A DNA stretch of 64,000 nt from Planctomycetaceae bacterium (GCA_005778405.1 SXOA01000010.1:1-64000); one strand, 5' to 3'; counted from the stretch's first letter, positions 24,623 through 34,120 are shown. Made by a program: numbers and translations. Notes: generated by a model from the letters alone, not told the origin.

Positions 24623-26944
24623 TTACTTCGTTTCAATCGCCACATTCGGGCTGTCAATCGTCACGTCCTGGGCGGCGTATTTGGTAGTTGCGGTGACGGC
24701 CAATTCGGTGAAGTTTCCCTTGGCGGCGTCGGCCGCGGCGGAAAGCTCGATTTCCATTTCATTTTGATCGGGGGCGAACGTGGTCTTCTCTGGGGCAGTG
24801 ACGCCGGCCGGGAGCTTCTTGAATTTCACGTCTACGGGCTGCTTGTCGTCCCCTCGGCGGGTGAGGATGATTTTGACTTTCTGCTTCTGGCCGGCGGTTA
24901 TCGGGCCAGCCGGGACGATGACCGCGGCAAGCGGAGTGATGACATTGAAGCCAATTTCTCCCGAGACTATCGCCCTGCCGTTGCCGGCCATTTCTGCATA
25001 AGTCAAATAGCGAAAGACATGCCGCCCCTCGGCCATGTCTTTGGGGCCTTTGAGGATGATGTCGTACGTCTCCTTCGGCCCGTTTCCATTCCGTTTGATT
25101 TCCGCGGTGATGCCGGCAGGGATGCCTAGGGGCATGACCGTCAGTGGCACATCTTTGAAGTTGGCATCCGTTCGGTCAAAGGTGAGGACCATCTGTGTCT
25201 GGCCGATTTGCCGGGCGAAGTTAACTTCGGACTTATCTGGCGTGACGTTGTAGAACATGGGCGAATCGGGGAGTGCCGAGACAGCTACCATGCCGTCCAG
25301 CCAGGTCGGAGGAAGCGGCGACTGTGGCTTGGCGGCTCGGAGCTTGAGGGTGCTGTTTGCGGAAGCGGTTAGCTCGCGTCCGTCGACCGTTGCCTTGCCG
25401 ACGACGTGGATTGGAAGGAATTCCGCATCAGCCAGATCGCGGGGGGCGACGACGTACATCTTCACTTCTGCCCCCTTTTCGGGAATGACGTTGTTGAAGA
25501 CTTGCCAGCCGGCATGCGATGACTGGATGCCCAGCGTGACAGGCCCGTCATAGCCGTTGCGAGCGACTTGCACGTCGAGTGTAAAAGCGCCGCCATTCTT
25601 GGGAAGCGAGATTCTGGTGCGGGTCGCCGGTTCGTTCTTGAGGTTGAGGGCAAACGAGTTGCCGGTGCGGGCTTCGACCCGATAGGTGTATTCCGATCCG
25701 CCGCGGCCGAGCAGGTCTTCGACCCTTAATGTGAGGAGGCCGGTTTCCGTGGCGACGAAGGTGAGCGTCTCCTCCTCTCCTTCGCTGACTGCCGTCTCCG
25801 CCAATTGGCCGCCGGCAGCATTTAGTAGCTTCATGGTCAGGATGGCGGGGGAATGCAGGCTGCGGGTAGCGGCCCGGAAGGTGAGTCGCGTCCCTTTGAC
25901 GACAGGGAACTGAAACAGGTCAAAATCCTTCGGCGCTTCGAGCTTTCCGCTGATGGCGCTGGGAAGCGAAATGGCTGTGAACGCCGCGGGCTGGTCGGCG
26001 GGAGCCGTTTCGATGGATTCGGCAAGGTCGGTCACCGCAATGGGTGCGAAGCCGCTCGACAGGCCACCGGGAAGTTTGGCGCTGAAAAAGGTGCGATTTC
26101 CCAAAGCAGCGAAGGGACCGGGGACAATCGAGGCGGGAATGCCCGCGGCGAATGGACCCGCTGCCGCGATTTGCCCCGCGCCACCTGCCTGAACTCCCAG
26201 AGGGAATGGCGTCGAGACGAGCGGAAAGTCACCAATCCGCAACCTATATTTGCCGCCGGCTTTGTAGCGATTATCGCGGAGCTCGATGACATAGACGCCG
26301 TCGGCGGGAAAGGTCTGGCTGATGCGGCAGTCCGCACCCAGCGACAGGTCGTCGTCAATCATGGCGATTTCCTGACCGAACGCATTGATAACCCTCAGCA
26401 CCGGATCAAAGTCCGAGCCGAGCCGCGTCGCCACAACCTCCAAAGACAGCCGCTGGCCGGCTTTGGCGGTGAATTTGTAGAAGTCAAAAACCGGGCCTTC
26501 ACTGGTTCCGTCGACTGCCGCCTGGGGTGGAATTTCCTGCGCGGTTTCCACGGTGTGATTGTTGCCGTTGTCTGCCACGCTCGGCAGGTCGTCGATCATC
26601 AAGTACAGCGGTTCGCTCTGCCCTTCGCTGGTCGTGACAATGAGCGCCCCTACGCCACAGGCCGCCTCCGGCGGAAGTGTAATCTTGCAAACCAGCGAAG
26701 TTTTCCCCTTTGCGTTGGCATCGCCCGGCACCGTCTCAATCGTTGCGGGAAAACTGCTCCAGACCTTGAGCGGCTGATCGAGCTTGCTGCCGGTGAGCGT
26801 GATATCGGTCGTTTTTCCCGGAGCAGCGGCTGCCGGAACTGCTTGCGTCAATCCAGGCTGTCCAAACGCACTTGGGCCAACTGCTAGTAATGCTATGGGG
26901 GCAAGCAAACTGGCACAGCGCAGCATGAGCGGCGGGAGAGGCAT
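24623..26944 (-). CDS. Secreted protein with bacterial pre-peptidase C-terminal (PPC) domains
   Basis: The protein of about 773 residues has a signal peptide (LLAPIALLAVGPSAFG). A first beta domain precedes a PPC-like domain (VFDFYKFTAKAGQRLSLEVV, then DGVYVIELRDNRYKAGGKYR). A second PPC-like segment (KDFDLFQFPVVKGTRLTFRA) and C-terminal beta-sandwich repeats follow. No protease catalytic motif is visible, so it is a binding or scaffold protein. It is the first gene of the four-gene operon and probably exported with the others. Starts at 27010, 26944 and 26926 are all possible; 26944 keeps a conventional leader. Confidence 0.75.
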   Translation of the reverse strand: MPLPPLMLRCASLLAPIALLAVGPSAFGQPGLTQAVPAAAAPGKTTDITLTGSKLDQPLKVWSSFPATIETVPGDANAKGKTSLVCKITLPPEAACGVGALIVTTSEGQSEPLYLMIDDLPSVADNGNNHTVETAQEIPPQAAVDGTSEGPVFDFYKFTAKAGQRLSLEVVATRLGSDFDPVLRVINAFGQEIAMIDDDLSLGADCRISQTFPADGVYVIELRDNRYKAGGKYRLRIGDFPLVSTPFPLGVQAGGAGQIAAAGPFAAGIPASIVPGPFAALGNRTFFSAKLPGGLSSGFAPIAVTDLAESIETAPADQPAAFTAISLPSAISGKLEAPKDFDLFQFPVVKGTRLTFRAATRSLHSPAILTMKLLNAAGGQLAETAVSEGEEETLTFVATETGLLTLRVEDLLGRGGSEYTYRVEARTGNSFALNLKNEPATRTRISLPKNGGAFTLDVQVARNGYDGPVTLGIQSSHAGWQVFNNVIPEKGAEVKMYVVAPRDLADAEFLPIHVVGKATVDGRELTASANSTLKLRAAKPQSPLPPTWLDGMVAVSALPDSPMFYNVTPDKSEVNFARQIGQTQMVLTFDRTDANFKDVPLTVMPLGIPAGITAEIKRNGNGPKETYDIILKGPKDMAEGRHVFRYLTYAEMAGNGRAIVSGEIGFNVITPLAAVIVPAGPITAGQKQKVKIILTRRGDDKQPVDVKFKKLPAGVTAPEKTTFAPDQNEMEIELSAAADAAKGNFTELAVTATTKYAAQDVTIDSPNVAIETK

Positions 26945-27213
26945 ATCAGGCTCGGCGAAAGGCGGGAATACTGAGGTGGGAACAAAGCCGCGGGTCAGCG
27001 GCTGTGCCATAGACGTAAAACATACCCTAGCGGCAAGTCAATTGCCACTAGCGGTCCGCCTCCCTGCGGCAATCTCCCATTGTGCGCAACAAGGGGTAAA
27101 GGGTCAACGAAAAACTCGGTGTCTACTTCTTGTTTCCGATGGCGTCGGATCGCGCAGCGGATTTGACTTGTTAGGATAGAGACCAGTTCGCAACGCCGGC
27201 AGGAGCAAACAGC

Positions 27214-28983
27214 ATGTGGAAATTGACTAAATGGCTGGGACTATCTTTGGTTTTGACCGTGACGATTTCGCAAACGCACGGCGCTGATTCTGTGACCTTG
27301 GAGAATGTAAAGGACCCTGGCGAGAACCGCAGCGACGAGCCGCTGGCGAGAGAATTCTCGTTGGAGAAAGGAGTAGCTTTTCTCGATTCGGCCGCCCTGC
27401 AATGGCAGAAGCAGCGGCAGTGTTTCACTTGTCATACCAACTACGCCCATCTCTATGCCCGACCTTCCGTGAGTGCCGATGCGCCGGTGGCCAAGGAGGT
27501 CCGCAAATTCGCCGAAGAGCTCATCGATAAGCGCTGGGCGGAGAAAGGCCCCCGTTGGGATGCGGAAGTGGTCGCCACCGGCGCTGCCCTGGCGTTTAAT
27601 GATGCCGCAACGACCGGCAAACTTCATCCGCTCACGCGCCAGGCCCTGGACCGAATGTGGACTCTGCAACGTGAGGATGGCGGCTTTACCTGGATCAAGT
27701 GCGATTGGCCCCCCATGGAGTCCGATGATCACTATGGCGCGACCTTGGCCGCCATTGCCGTCGGCCGCGCTCCCGAGAAATATGCCCAAACCGCGGCTGC
27801 CGCAAAGGGGATTGAGAGTCTCCAGCGGTATCTCCACAAAAATCCCGGCCCGACGCTACATCACCGCGCGATGGTGTTATGGGGAGCCAGCCATGTGGAA
27901 GGGCTGCTATCGAACGAAGAGAAGCAAGCGATTGTGAAACAACTTTGGGATCTGCAGAAACCGGACGGCGGCTGGGGACTGGCCACACTGGGTGATTGGA
28001 AACGGGCCGACGAAACCCCGCAAGACACCGAGCATAGCGACGGCTATGGAACGGGATTCGTGGTTTTCATTCTCCGCCAGGCCGGTGTTCCCGCCGGCGA
28101 TCCGCGGATACAGAAGGGAATTGCCTGGCTGAAGGGGAACCAGCGGGAAAGCGGACGCTGGTTCACGCGCTCGCTGCATAAGGACAGCAAACACTTCATC
28201 ACCCACGCGGGAACGGCATTTGCCATCATGGCGATTGGCGCCTGTGAAGAAAAAGATAGCAACACAGCCACCGGGAGGATCGAGCCGCCGGCCAATTTCA
28301 CCGCGCTCTTTAACGGCAAGGATCTAGCCGGCTGGCGCGGGGGCAACACGTTCGATCCGGCCAAACTGGCCGCCATGCCGGAAGCCGAGCGCAAGGTGCA
28401 GATCGAAAAGTGGACCGCATCGATGAAAGAACATTGGCGGGTTGATAGTGGCGAACTGGTCAACGACGGCAACGGGGACTACGCCACGACAGAGAAGGAT
28501 TACGGCGACTTCGAATTGCTGGTGGACTACAAGACAGTGGCCGGCGCGGATTCGGGCATTTACCTGCGAGGTTGTCCGCAAGTGCAAATCTGGGACATCA
28601 ACCAGCCGAGCCGCGCGGAGAACCCAGACCGGAATCCCAACAAGGGCTCGGGAGGGCTTTTCAATAATACTCCCCGAACGCCCGGCAGAGATCCACTGGT
28701 CGTCGCCGACAAGCCCTTTGGCGAGTGGAATCACTTTCGCATTCTGATGGTCGAGTCGCAAGTCAGTGTCTGGCTCAACGAGAAACTGGTGGTGGACCAC
28801 GCGGTCATGGAAAACTACTACGACAAGGACCGCAAGCTCCCTGTTCCACGCAGCGGCCCGATCCAATTGCAAACTCACGGCGGCGAAATCCGCTGGAAGA
28901 ACATCTTCCTTCGCGAGATCGGCGGGGCAGAGGCCCGGAAGATCCTGGCTGAGCACAGTAAGGCGAGCGGAAGTGAAAAATAG
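27214..28983 (+). CDS. Secreted fusion: haem motif, terpenoid-cyclase-like toroid and DUF1080 domain
   Basis: The protein has 589 residues: a signal peptide (LGLSLVLTVTISQTHGAD), a haem motif CFTCH at 70-74, then alpha/alpha toroid repeats with DGGFTWIKCDWPP and DGGWGLATLGDWK turns up to about residue 345. From about 360 it has a DUF1080 domain (FTALFNGKDLAGWRGG, SGIYLRGCPQVQIWD, GEWNHFRILMVESQ), a laminin-G-like fold found in planctomycete glycoside-active proteins (3-keto-disaccharide hydrolase). The first two thirds parallel the protein at 13022. AGGAG lies nine bases before the ATG. It is divergent from the PPC operon. Confidence 0.82.
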   Translation: MWKLTKWLGLSLVLTVTISQTHGADSVTLENVKDPGENRSDEPLAREFSLEKGVAFLDSAALQWQKQRQCFTCHTNYAHLYARPSVSADAPVAKEVRKFAEELIDKRWAEKGPRWDAEVVATGAALAFNDAATTGKLHPLTRQALDRMWTLQREDGGFTWIKCDWPPMESDDHYGATLAAIAVGRAPEKYAQTAAAAKGIESLQRYLHKNPGPTLHHRAMVLWGASHVEGLLSNEEKQAIVKQLWDLQKPDGGWGLATLGDWKRADETPQDTEHSDGYGTGFVVFILRQAGVPAGDPRIQKGIAWLKGNQRESGRWFTRSLHKDSKHFITHAGTAFAIMAIGACEEKDSNTATGRIEPPANFTALFNGKDLAGWRGGNTFDPAKLAAMPEAERKVQIEKWTASMKEHWRVDSGELVNDGNGDYATTEKDYGDFELLVDYKTVAGADSGIYLRGCPQVQIWDINQPSRAENPDRNPNKGSGGLFNNTPRTPGRDPLVVADKPFGEWNHFRILMVESQVSVWLNEKLVVDHAVMENYYDKDRKLPVPRSGPIQLQTHGGEIRWKNIFLREIGGAEARKILAEHSKASGSEK

Positions 28984-29007
28984 TCCGCCCACGAAGCGGG
29001 CGGACTA
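28981..29007 (+). terminator. Stem-loop overlapping the stop codon of the DUF1080 fusion gene
   Basis: TAGTCCGCCC (28981-28990, starting with the stop TAG) pairs with GGGCGGACTA (28998-29007) around ACGAAGC. It is GC-rich and stable but has no T-tract, so it may be an attenuating or stabilising hairpin. Confidence 0.4.
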
Positions 29008-29038
29008 CGCCTGCACACGGAATGTGCCGGCTATTTTA

Positions 29039-29227
29039 TTACTTCACGCAGCCGCATTCGCCCGTCGGGCAGCAAGAGCAGGAGTTGCAGACGCAAGCCC
29101 CTGTCTCGCAGCAGCCGCAGTTTGGGACGCAGCAGGCTCCCTGGCAACAGCCGTCGGCGCAGGCCGGGGCCTTTGCGGGAGCAGCGGTGGAAAATAGCGA
29201 GACGAGAAAGATCAAGAAAGCGCGCAT
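29039..29227 (-). CDS. Small secreted cysteine-rich protein (metallothionein-like composition)
   Basis: The 62-residue protein has a signal peptide (MRAFLIFLVSLFSTAAPAKA) and a mature part of about 42 residues containing 15 cysteines in CC, CxC and CxxC patterns (GCCQGACCVPNCGCCETGAC). GGAG precedes the ATG. The composition suits binding of several soft metal ions (Cu, Zn, Cd) or a disulfide-knotted exported peptide. It follows a second cysteine-rich secreted gene on the same strand, 60 bases away. I know no named family for it. Confidence 0.7.
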   Translation of the reverse strand: MRAFLIFLVSLFSTAAPAKAPACADGCCQGACCVPNCGCCETGACVCNSCSCCPTGECGCVK

Positions 29228-29287
29228 AAAATCTCCAACGTAAATGGCAAACTCAAATCAAAACAGAAACGCTGTTTGACGAGCCCA

Positions 29288-29740
29288 TTAAATCCGCCAG
29301 ACGCAGTAGAGAATGCGCAGTGGTGGAGATTCGTGACGGACTTCCGTTAGCAGAGGATGTCCAAGATTTTCCGGAGGTGCTGCGGCAGCTTGAACGGAGG
29401 GCATCCACTGCGGCAGCGGCCCTTTGGGGCCGGGCGGTTCCCTCTTGGGCAGATTCGCCGGCGCATTTGGCGAGGCTGCCACACAGCAGCAGGAGCCGAG
29501 CGCAGGAGCGGCCTGGGAGCATTCGCGAGAAGCGGTCTGGCAGCAAGATGAACCGCAATTCTCAAGGGACAGTGATGTTGCAGACTCTTCGCAACAGCGG
29601 CCGTTAGCAGTCCGTGGGCCACATTCGCAGTCGCCGCACGGACAAACCTGCAGCCAGGTCGGAACCCCGAATCCTTGCGCGGCCAGCGCCCAGACGGCGA
29701 GCCAAAGGGAGGCGGTAATGTGAGTCTTGGGACGCATCAT
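29288..29740 (-). CDS. Secreted cysteine-rich hypothetical protein
   Basis: The 150-residue protein has a leader (ITASLWLAVWALAAQGFG). A cysteine cluster lies in the first 75 mature residues (VCPCGDCECGPRTANGRCCE, SCCQTASRECSQ, GSCCCVA), followed by a proline-rich tail. The ATG at 29740 (or 29737) is chosen because the leader follows; the frame is open further upstream without protein character and would overlap the divergent DUF1080 gene region. It probably forms an operon with the smaller cysteine-rich gene downstream. Metal binding or scavenging is inferred only from cysteine content. Confidence 0.55.
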   Translation of the reverse strand: MMRPKTHITASLWLAVWALAAQGFGVPTWLQVCPCGDCECGPRTANGRCCEESATSLSLENCGSSCCQTASRECSQAAPALGSCCCVAASPNAPANLPKREPPGPKGPLPQWMPSVQAAAAPPENLGHPLLTEVRHESPPLRILYCVWRI

Positions 29741-29825
29741 GGCAATTATTCGTACGCCGCCAACGGAAGGCAAGTTCAGTCTGTATAATCCTGTCTTCAC
29801 TAACCCTCTCCCCCAGGAACACCCC

Positions 29826-30527
29826 ATGAGCCGCCTCCTTTCCTTCACCGCACTCCTCTGCATCCTTGCTCTCGCCGCCCCGCTCCTCAACGCCGAGGAC
29901 AAAGAGAGTAAAGACGGCTTTCAGGCCCTCTTCAACGGCAAGACGCTGGAAGGGTGGTCCGGGAATGAGAAATTCTGGTCCGTGAACGACGGCACCATCA
30001 CCGGTCAGACGACTGCGGACAATCCGACCAAGGGGAACACGTTCCTCATCTGGAAAGATCAGGTCGGCGATTTCGAATTGCGTCTGAAGTTCAAGATTGT
30101 CGGCGGTAATTCGGGCATCCAGTATCGCAGCTCGGACAAGGGGAACCACGTTGTCCATGGCTACCAGGCGGATATCGACTCCGGCGACCAGTACATCGGC
30201 ATCCTCTACGAAGAAGGCCGCCGCGGCATCCTGGCCGAGCGGGGGAACAAGGTAGAAATCAGTGAGGGGGGCGAGAAGAAAATCGTCGGCAAAACCGAGG
30301 ACTCCGCCGCCATTCTCAAGGACATCAAAAAGGAAGACTGGAACGAGTACGTCGTCATCGCCAAGGGAAACCACCTGATCCAAATTATCAACGGCCACAC
30401 CACCGTCGACGTGATGGACGGGGAGAAGGCCAAGTCCGCCTCCAGCGGCATCCTGGCCCTGCAGCTTCACGCCGGCCCGCCGATGAAAGTGCAGTTCAAG
30501 GACATTGAGCTGAAGAAGCTGAAATAG
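29826..30527 (+). CDS. Secreted DUF1080 (3-keto-disaccharide hydrolase-like) protein
   Basis: The 233-residue protein has a signal peptide (LLSFTALLCILALAAPLLNA) and a single DUF1080 domain: FQALFNGKTLEGWSGNEKFW at the start, GNSGIQYRSSDKG and LALQLHAGPPMKVQFKDIEL at the end. It is expected in the periplasm and acts on sugars by family analogy. AGGAA precedes the ATG at 29826. It is monocistronic, divergent from the cysteine-rich genes and convergent with the TlpA-like gene. Confidence 0.88.
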   Translation: MSRLLSFTALLCILALAAPLLNAEDKESKDGFQALFNGKTLEGWSGNEKFWSVNDGTITGQTTADNPTKGNTFLIWKDQVGDFELRLKFKIVGGNSGIQYRSSDKGNHVVHGYQADIDSGDQYIGILYEEGRRGILAERGNKVEISEGGEKKIVGKTEDSAAILKDIKKEDWNEYVVIAKGNHLIQIINGHTTVDVMDGEKAKSASSGILALQLHAGPPMKVQFKDIELKKLK

Positions 30528-30544
30528 TCGATACTTTGGGGCAT

Positions 30545-30579
30545 AAAAAAATGGCCGCAGTCATTTAGACCGCGGCCAT
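30545..30579 (-). terminator. Rho-independent terminator of the TlpA-like gene
   Basis: ATGGCCGC (30551-30558) pairs with GCGGCCAT (30572-30579). Read on the minus strand the stem is followed by six T (A-run at 30545-30550), just after the stop of the gene at 30605. Confidence 0.8.
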
Positions 30580-30604
30580 CGTTGCTTAGAAACCTTCCGG
30601 TCCC

Positions 30605-31708
30605 TTACTTCGCCGGCTCATCCAGCAGCAGGCTCACCGCCGCATCCAGAGTCGGATACGGATGGAGTCCCACATACTGGAGCCGCACTTTGCCGGTGCG
30701 ATCGATGAACAAGGTCGTGGGATAGCCTTGGAACTGAGGAACTTGTTTTTGGGTCGCGGCGTCCCCGAGCATGCAGGTGTAGTTCATCTTGTTGTTCGCC
30801 ATGAAATCACGGGTCAGCTTGACGGCCTCTTCTTTTCCGCCGTTTTCATAGCCCAGTCCAATGATTTGCAAGCCTTGTTTCTCATACTTCGTTTGCAACC
30901 TCACGAAGGAGGGAATCTCCGCCCGGCACGGCGGGCACCAGGTTCCCCAAAAATCCACGACCACGACTTTTCCCTTGAGATCGGCCAGCTTGACCGTCTT
31001 ATCGTCCAGATCGGGGAGCGTGAAGTCGAAGGGATAGGACTGGAAGGATGCCATTTCATTCCGAACTTCCTCCTTGACGTGGGCAATGGCCGCCGCGTCG
31101 CGGGCAACGGCGGCTTCGTCCAGTCCCTTACGCCAGGCCGCGAATTCGGGCATCGCCCGGACGGCAACCAGGTCGGAGTCAATGTCGAGCTGGTTGGTAT
31201 CCGCAAAGCCGGCCGCGAAGGCTTCTTGGAGCGCCAAGAAGGCCGCATTGGCATCACCGCTCATCGACAGCGCACAAGCGTCGTTGTAAATCGCTCCCCC
31301 CACCGCGGCCTGCTCTTGCGGCGAAAGCTGGGGAAATTGCCTCCGCAGCTCGCGGGCGTATTTGGCCGACTCTTGAAAGCTCTTGTACGCTTCTGCCGCG
31401 TTGCCCTGCTGCACTTGCTGAAAGCCCCGCTGCTGCCCAGCCGCCATCCGTTGCCCCAATTCGTCCCGGCTGAGGGCGGTCAGGGCCGGATCGGCAGCCG
31501 CACCGTTTGCCGCATTGGTATTGGCGGCGGGTGGAACTGCCTTGGCCGGAGTGGAGGGTGCCACCGAGGAAGCAGCCGCCGCCGGCGCGGGAGTGGGAAC
31601 GGGAGTTTTGACAATAGGCGTCGGGATGGGAGCCGGTGCCTTGGGACCGCCGCAACCAGCCAGCAGGACGAGAAGAGAAACTGACAACAGGCCGAGAGTT
31701 CGTGACAT
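30605..31708 (-). CDS. TlpA-like thioredoxin-domain lipoprotein
   Basis: The protein has 367 residues. The lipobox LLAGC places the lipid-modified cysteine at residue 19, followed by a long alanine/proline-rich linker to about residue 75 and helical TPR-like segments at 95-170. A TlpA/ResA thioredoxin domain starts near 228 with active site WCPPC (cysteines 258 and 261) and the cis-proline YPTTLFIDRTG. It should be a membrane-tethered periplasmic thiol:disulfide reductant, for example for cytochrome c maturation, which fits the many CxxCH proteins around it. It is a cysteine counterpart to the UGA-containing redoxin at 12127. Confidence 0.88.
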   Translation of the reverse strand: MSRTLGLLSVSLLVLLAGCGGPKAPAPIPTPIVKTPVPTPAPAAAASSVAPSTPAKAVPPAANTNAANGAAADPALTALSRDELGQRMAAGQQRGFQQVQQGNAAEAYKSFQESAKYARELRRQFPQLSPQEQAAVGGAIYNDACALSMSGDANAAFLALQEAFAAGFADTNQLDIDSDLVAVRAMPEFAAWRKGLDEAAVARDAAAIAHVKEEVRNEMASFQSYPFDFTLPDLDDKTVKLADLKGKVVVVDFWGTWCPPCRAEIPSFVRLQTKYEKQGLQIIGLGYENGGKEEAVKLTRDFMANNKMNYTCMLGDAATQKQVPQFQGYPTTLFIDRTGKVRLQYVGLHPYPTLDAAVSLLLDEPAK

Positions 31709-32152
31709 TGCCTGGCTCCAGCGAGAAAGGAATCGGGTTCTTCGAAAATGGGGTCTGAGCTTCCTTGCGTCCTCGTCTCCATCCGAAGGTGCCTGGATTG
31801 TGGCAGGACAAACAGCCCTCTGTCAAATGGCAGCGAGAGAATCTTGGGTGCGGGGGGGCCATTCGCGGCCCCCCCTTCAGCCGCGGCAGCGGCGACCAGA
31901 ACCAAGCCCAGAGCGCAAGCTGTGGGGAGAGGTTGCCACCGGCTCGGAAACCCCGGCAGGGGTGAAATAATTGGCGGCCCTCAGGTGCGATTGACATTGG
32001 CGAGTTTCGGCCCAATGTCGCACCCGCCCTTCTGTCGCCGCTGCCGCGGCTCTGGCGATGGTCTGGCCTCGTCACTCATAGCTTGCGCTATGGGCTGGAA
32101 TCTGCCGCCGCTACCGCGGCTGAAAGCAGGAGAAGGAGGGCGGCCTCCCCCG
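31709..32152. repeat. Non-coding stretch with imperfect GC-rich inverted repeats
   Basis: No gene is evident. CCGCGGCAGCGGCGACCAGA (31883 on) has an inverted counterpart TGTCGCCGCTGCCGCGG near 32033, and a third variant CTGCCGCCGCTACCGCGGCTG starts near 32105. GGGGGGCCATTCGCGGCCCCCC (31855 on) forms a strong hairpin of its own. These look like copies of a dispersed planctomycete intergenic repeat. Confidence 0.45.
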
Positions 32153-32623
32153 TCACCTTCCCTCAAAGAATCCAGGCATGCCTTCAAGCAGGATGAAAAA
32201 GCTTGGATAGTTGAATGCTTTATATCGCCAATAACACATTGCGAAGTAGAGAGCGAACGTGAACGCCGCAAGACAGATCAAGATCATCGCGGGCTCAAAG
32301 GCAAAACAGGCGATGGAAAGCAACCATGCCTCAAGACCGAGAAAGACGACGATAGTTGACGCTGCCCATTGCTGACGCAAAGAGACCGCAATCGTGAGCA
32401 AGCTGAGATGGGTCAAGGCAAGCACGATTCCCGCGATGCTCGACCACATGTCCAGAGCGGGGTCAGCTTCAGCTGTGGTCCAACTCCAAACAACTACGGT
32501 AATCCAAAATCCACTGAGGCTAACAAGGCCGACGGACACAATTCCAGTCAGAACCCACGGCATCGGCGGCGCGAGGTTGGATTTCTCCGTCGAACTGTGC
32601 TGCTTGCGGGAGGCGATTACCAT
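32153..32623 (-). CDS. Hypothetical membrane protein, four transmembrane segments
   Basis: The 156-residue protein has four hydrophobic spans (roughly residues 23-46, 62-80, 88-107 and 111-130), for example LTGIVSVGLVSLSGFWITVV and ILICLAAFTFALYFAMCY. I recognise no family. It lies just upstream, in minus-strand order, of nothing obvious: the DUF1501 gene ends three bases before its ATG, so it might be the tail of that operon. Confidence 0.55.
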   Translation of the reverse strand: MVIASRKQHSSTEKSNLAPPMPWVLTGIVSVGLVSLSGFWITVVVWSWTTAEADPALDMWSSIAGIVLALTHLSLLTIAVSLRQQWAASTIVVFLGLEAWLLSIACFAFEPAMILICLAAFTFALYFAMCYWRYKAFNYPSFFILLEGMPGFFEGR

Positions 32624-32626
32624 TTG

Positions 32627-34111
32627 CTATCCAAGAAGTCCCTGCACTACCTTCCCATGCACGTCCGTCAGCCGGAAGTCGCGGCCTTGGAAGCGGTAGA
32701 CGAGGCGGGTGTGGTCGATGCCGAGGCAGTGGAGTGCGGTGGCTTGGAAGTCGTGGACGTGGACCGGGTCGCGGGCGATGTTGTAGCAGTAGTCGTCGGT
32801 TTCGCCGTAGGTGATGCCGGGCTTGATGCCGCCGCCGGCCATCCAGAGGGTGAAGCAGCGGCCGTGGTGGTCGCGGCCGTAGTCGGTTTTGGTGAGGGCC
32901 CCTTGCGAGTAGACGGTGCGGCCGAATTCGCCTCCCCAGATGACCAGCGTTTCGTCGAGCAGGCCGCGGTCCTTGAGGTCCTTGATGAGGGCGGCGGAGG
33001 GGCGGTCCACGTCGCTGCACTGGCCGCGAATCTGGCCGGGGAGGCTGCTGTGCTGGTCCCAGCCACGGTGCATGAGCTGGATGAAGCGGACGCCGCGCTC
33101 CGCCATTTTGCGGGCCAGCAGGCAGTTGCGGGCAAAGCCGCCGTCGACGCCGTCCTCCCTGATGCCGTAGAGCTCAAGCGTTTCCTTCGATTCGCCGGCC
33201 AGGTCGGTCAGCTCGGGGACGCTGGTCTGCATGCGGTAGGCCATTTCGTACTGGGCGATGCGGGTGGCGATTTCCGGGTCGCCGAAGGATTGCTCCGCCA
33301 GGGCGTTGAGCTGGCCGACACCGTCGAGCATCTCGCGGCGGGCCGGGCCGTCGATGCCCGGCGGGTTGGAGAGGTAGAGCACCGGATTTTCACCGGCCCG
33401 GAAGCGGACCCCCTGGTGGGTGGACGGGAGAAAGCCCGCCCCCCACAGGCGGCTGAAGATCGGCTGGTCGGTCTTGTTGCCGGAGCCTTGCGAGATCATC
33501 ACGATGAACGAGGGAAGGTTGTTGTTCTCGCTCCCCAGGCCGTAATCGAGCCAGGCCCCCAAGCTCGGCCGCCCCGGCTGCTGGCTGCCGGTCTGCAGGA
33601 AGGTAATGGCCGGGTCGTGGTTGATCGCCTCGGTGTTGAGCGTTTTGACGATGGCGATTTCATCCGCCACCGAGCCGATGTGCGGCAGCAACTCGCTGAC
33701 CCACGCGCCGGACTTGCCGTGCTGGTCGAACTTGAAGATGGACGCGGCGCAGGGGAACGACTTCTGGCCCGACGTCATGCCGGTTACTCGCTGCCCCATG
33801 CGGATCGAAGCGGGAAGCTCGGTGCCGTTGTATTCCTTGAGCTTCGGCTTGTAGTCGAAGAGGTCGATGTGGCTCGGGCCGCCGGACATGACGAGATAAA
33901 TCACTCGTTTGGCCTTGGGGGCGAAGTGGAGTTTGTCGAGAGCGCCGGGGCGGACGCCGCCGCGGGGGATTTTCTGACTATTCTTGCTGTCCGCTGCGAA
34001 CAGCATGGGGTTGAGCAGCGAGGCAAGTGCCGACGTGCCGATACCTGTAGCCGTGCGGCCGAAGAAGTGGCGGCGGGTGAGGAGCTGCTGGTGGTGCAAG
34101 ATTGGATTCAT
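32627..34111 (-). CDS. DUF1501 protein with Tat-type leader
   Basis: The 494-residue protein has a twin-arginine leader ([18 protein letters not shown]) and the DUF1501 landmarks [28 protein letters not shown] and [16 protein letters not shown], resembling the metal-site regions of sulfatases and phosphatases. Export in folded form through Tat suggests a cofactor inserted in the cytoplasm. It forms a two-gene unit with the haem/DUF1549/DUF1553 gene directly upstream; AAAGGATAGAG serves as ribosome site. Confidence 0.9.
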   Translation of the reverse strand: MNPILHHQQLLTRRHFFGRTATGIGTSALASLLNPMLFAADSKNSQKIPRGGVRPGALDKLHFAPKAKRVIYLVMSGGPSHIDLFDYKPKLKEYNGTELPASIRMGQRVTGMTSGQKSFPCAASIFKFDQHGKSGAWVSELLPHIGSVADEIAIVKTLNTEAINHDPAITFLQTGSQQPGRPSLGAWLDYGLGSENNNLPSFIVMISQGSGNKTDQPIFSRLWGAGFLPSTHQGVRFRAGENPVLYLSNPPGIDGPARREMLDGVGQLNALAEQSFGDPEIATRIAQYEMAYRMQTSVPELTDLAGESKETLELYGIREDGVDGGFARNCLLARKMAERGVRFIQLMHRGWDQHSSLPGQIRGQCSDVDRPSAALIKDLKDRGLLDETLVIWGGEFGRTVYSQGALTKTDYGRDHHGRCFTLWMAGGGIKPGITYGETDDYCYNIARDPVHVHDFQATALHCLGIDHTRLVYRFQGRDFRLTDVHGKVVQGLLG

Positions 34112-34120
34112 GGTTCGACT

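Noticed and set aside
26032-26887. Plus-strand frame antisense to the PPC gene
   Set aside because: No conserved features; the opposite strand has a leader and recognisable PPC domains.
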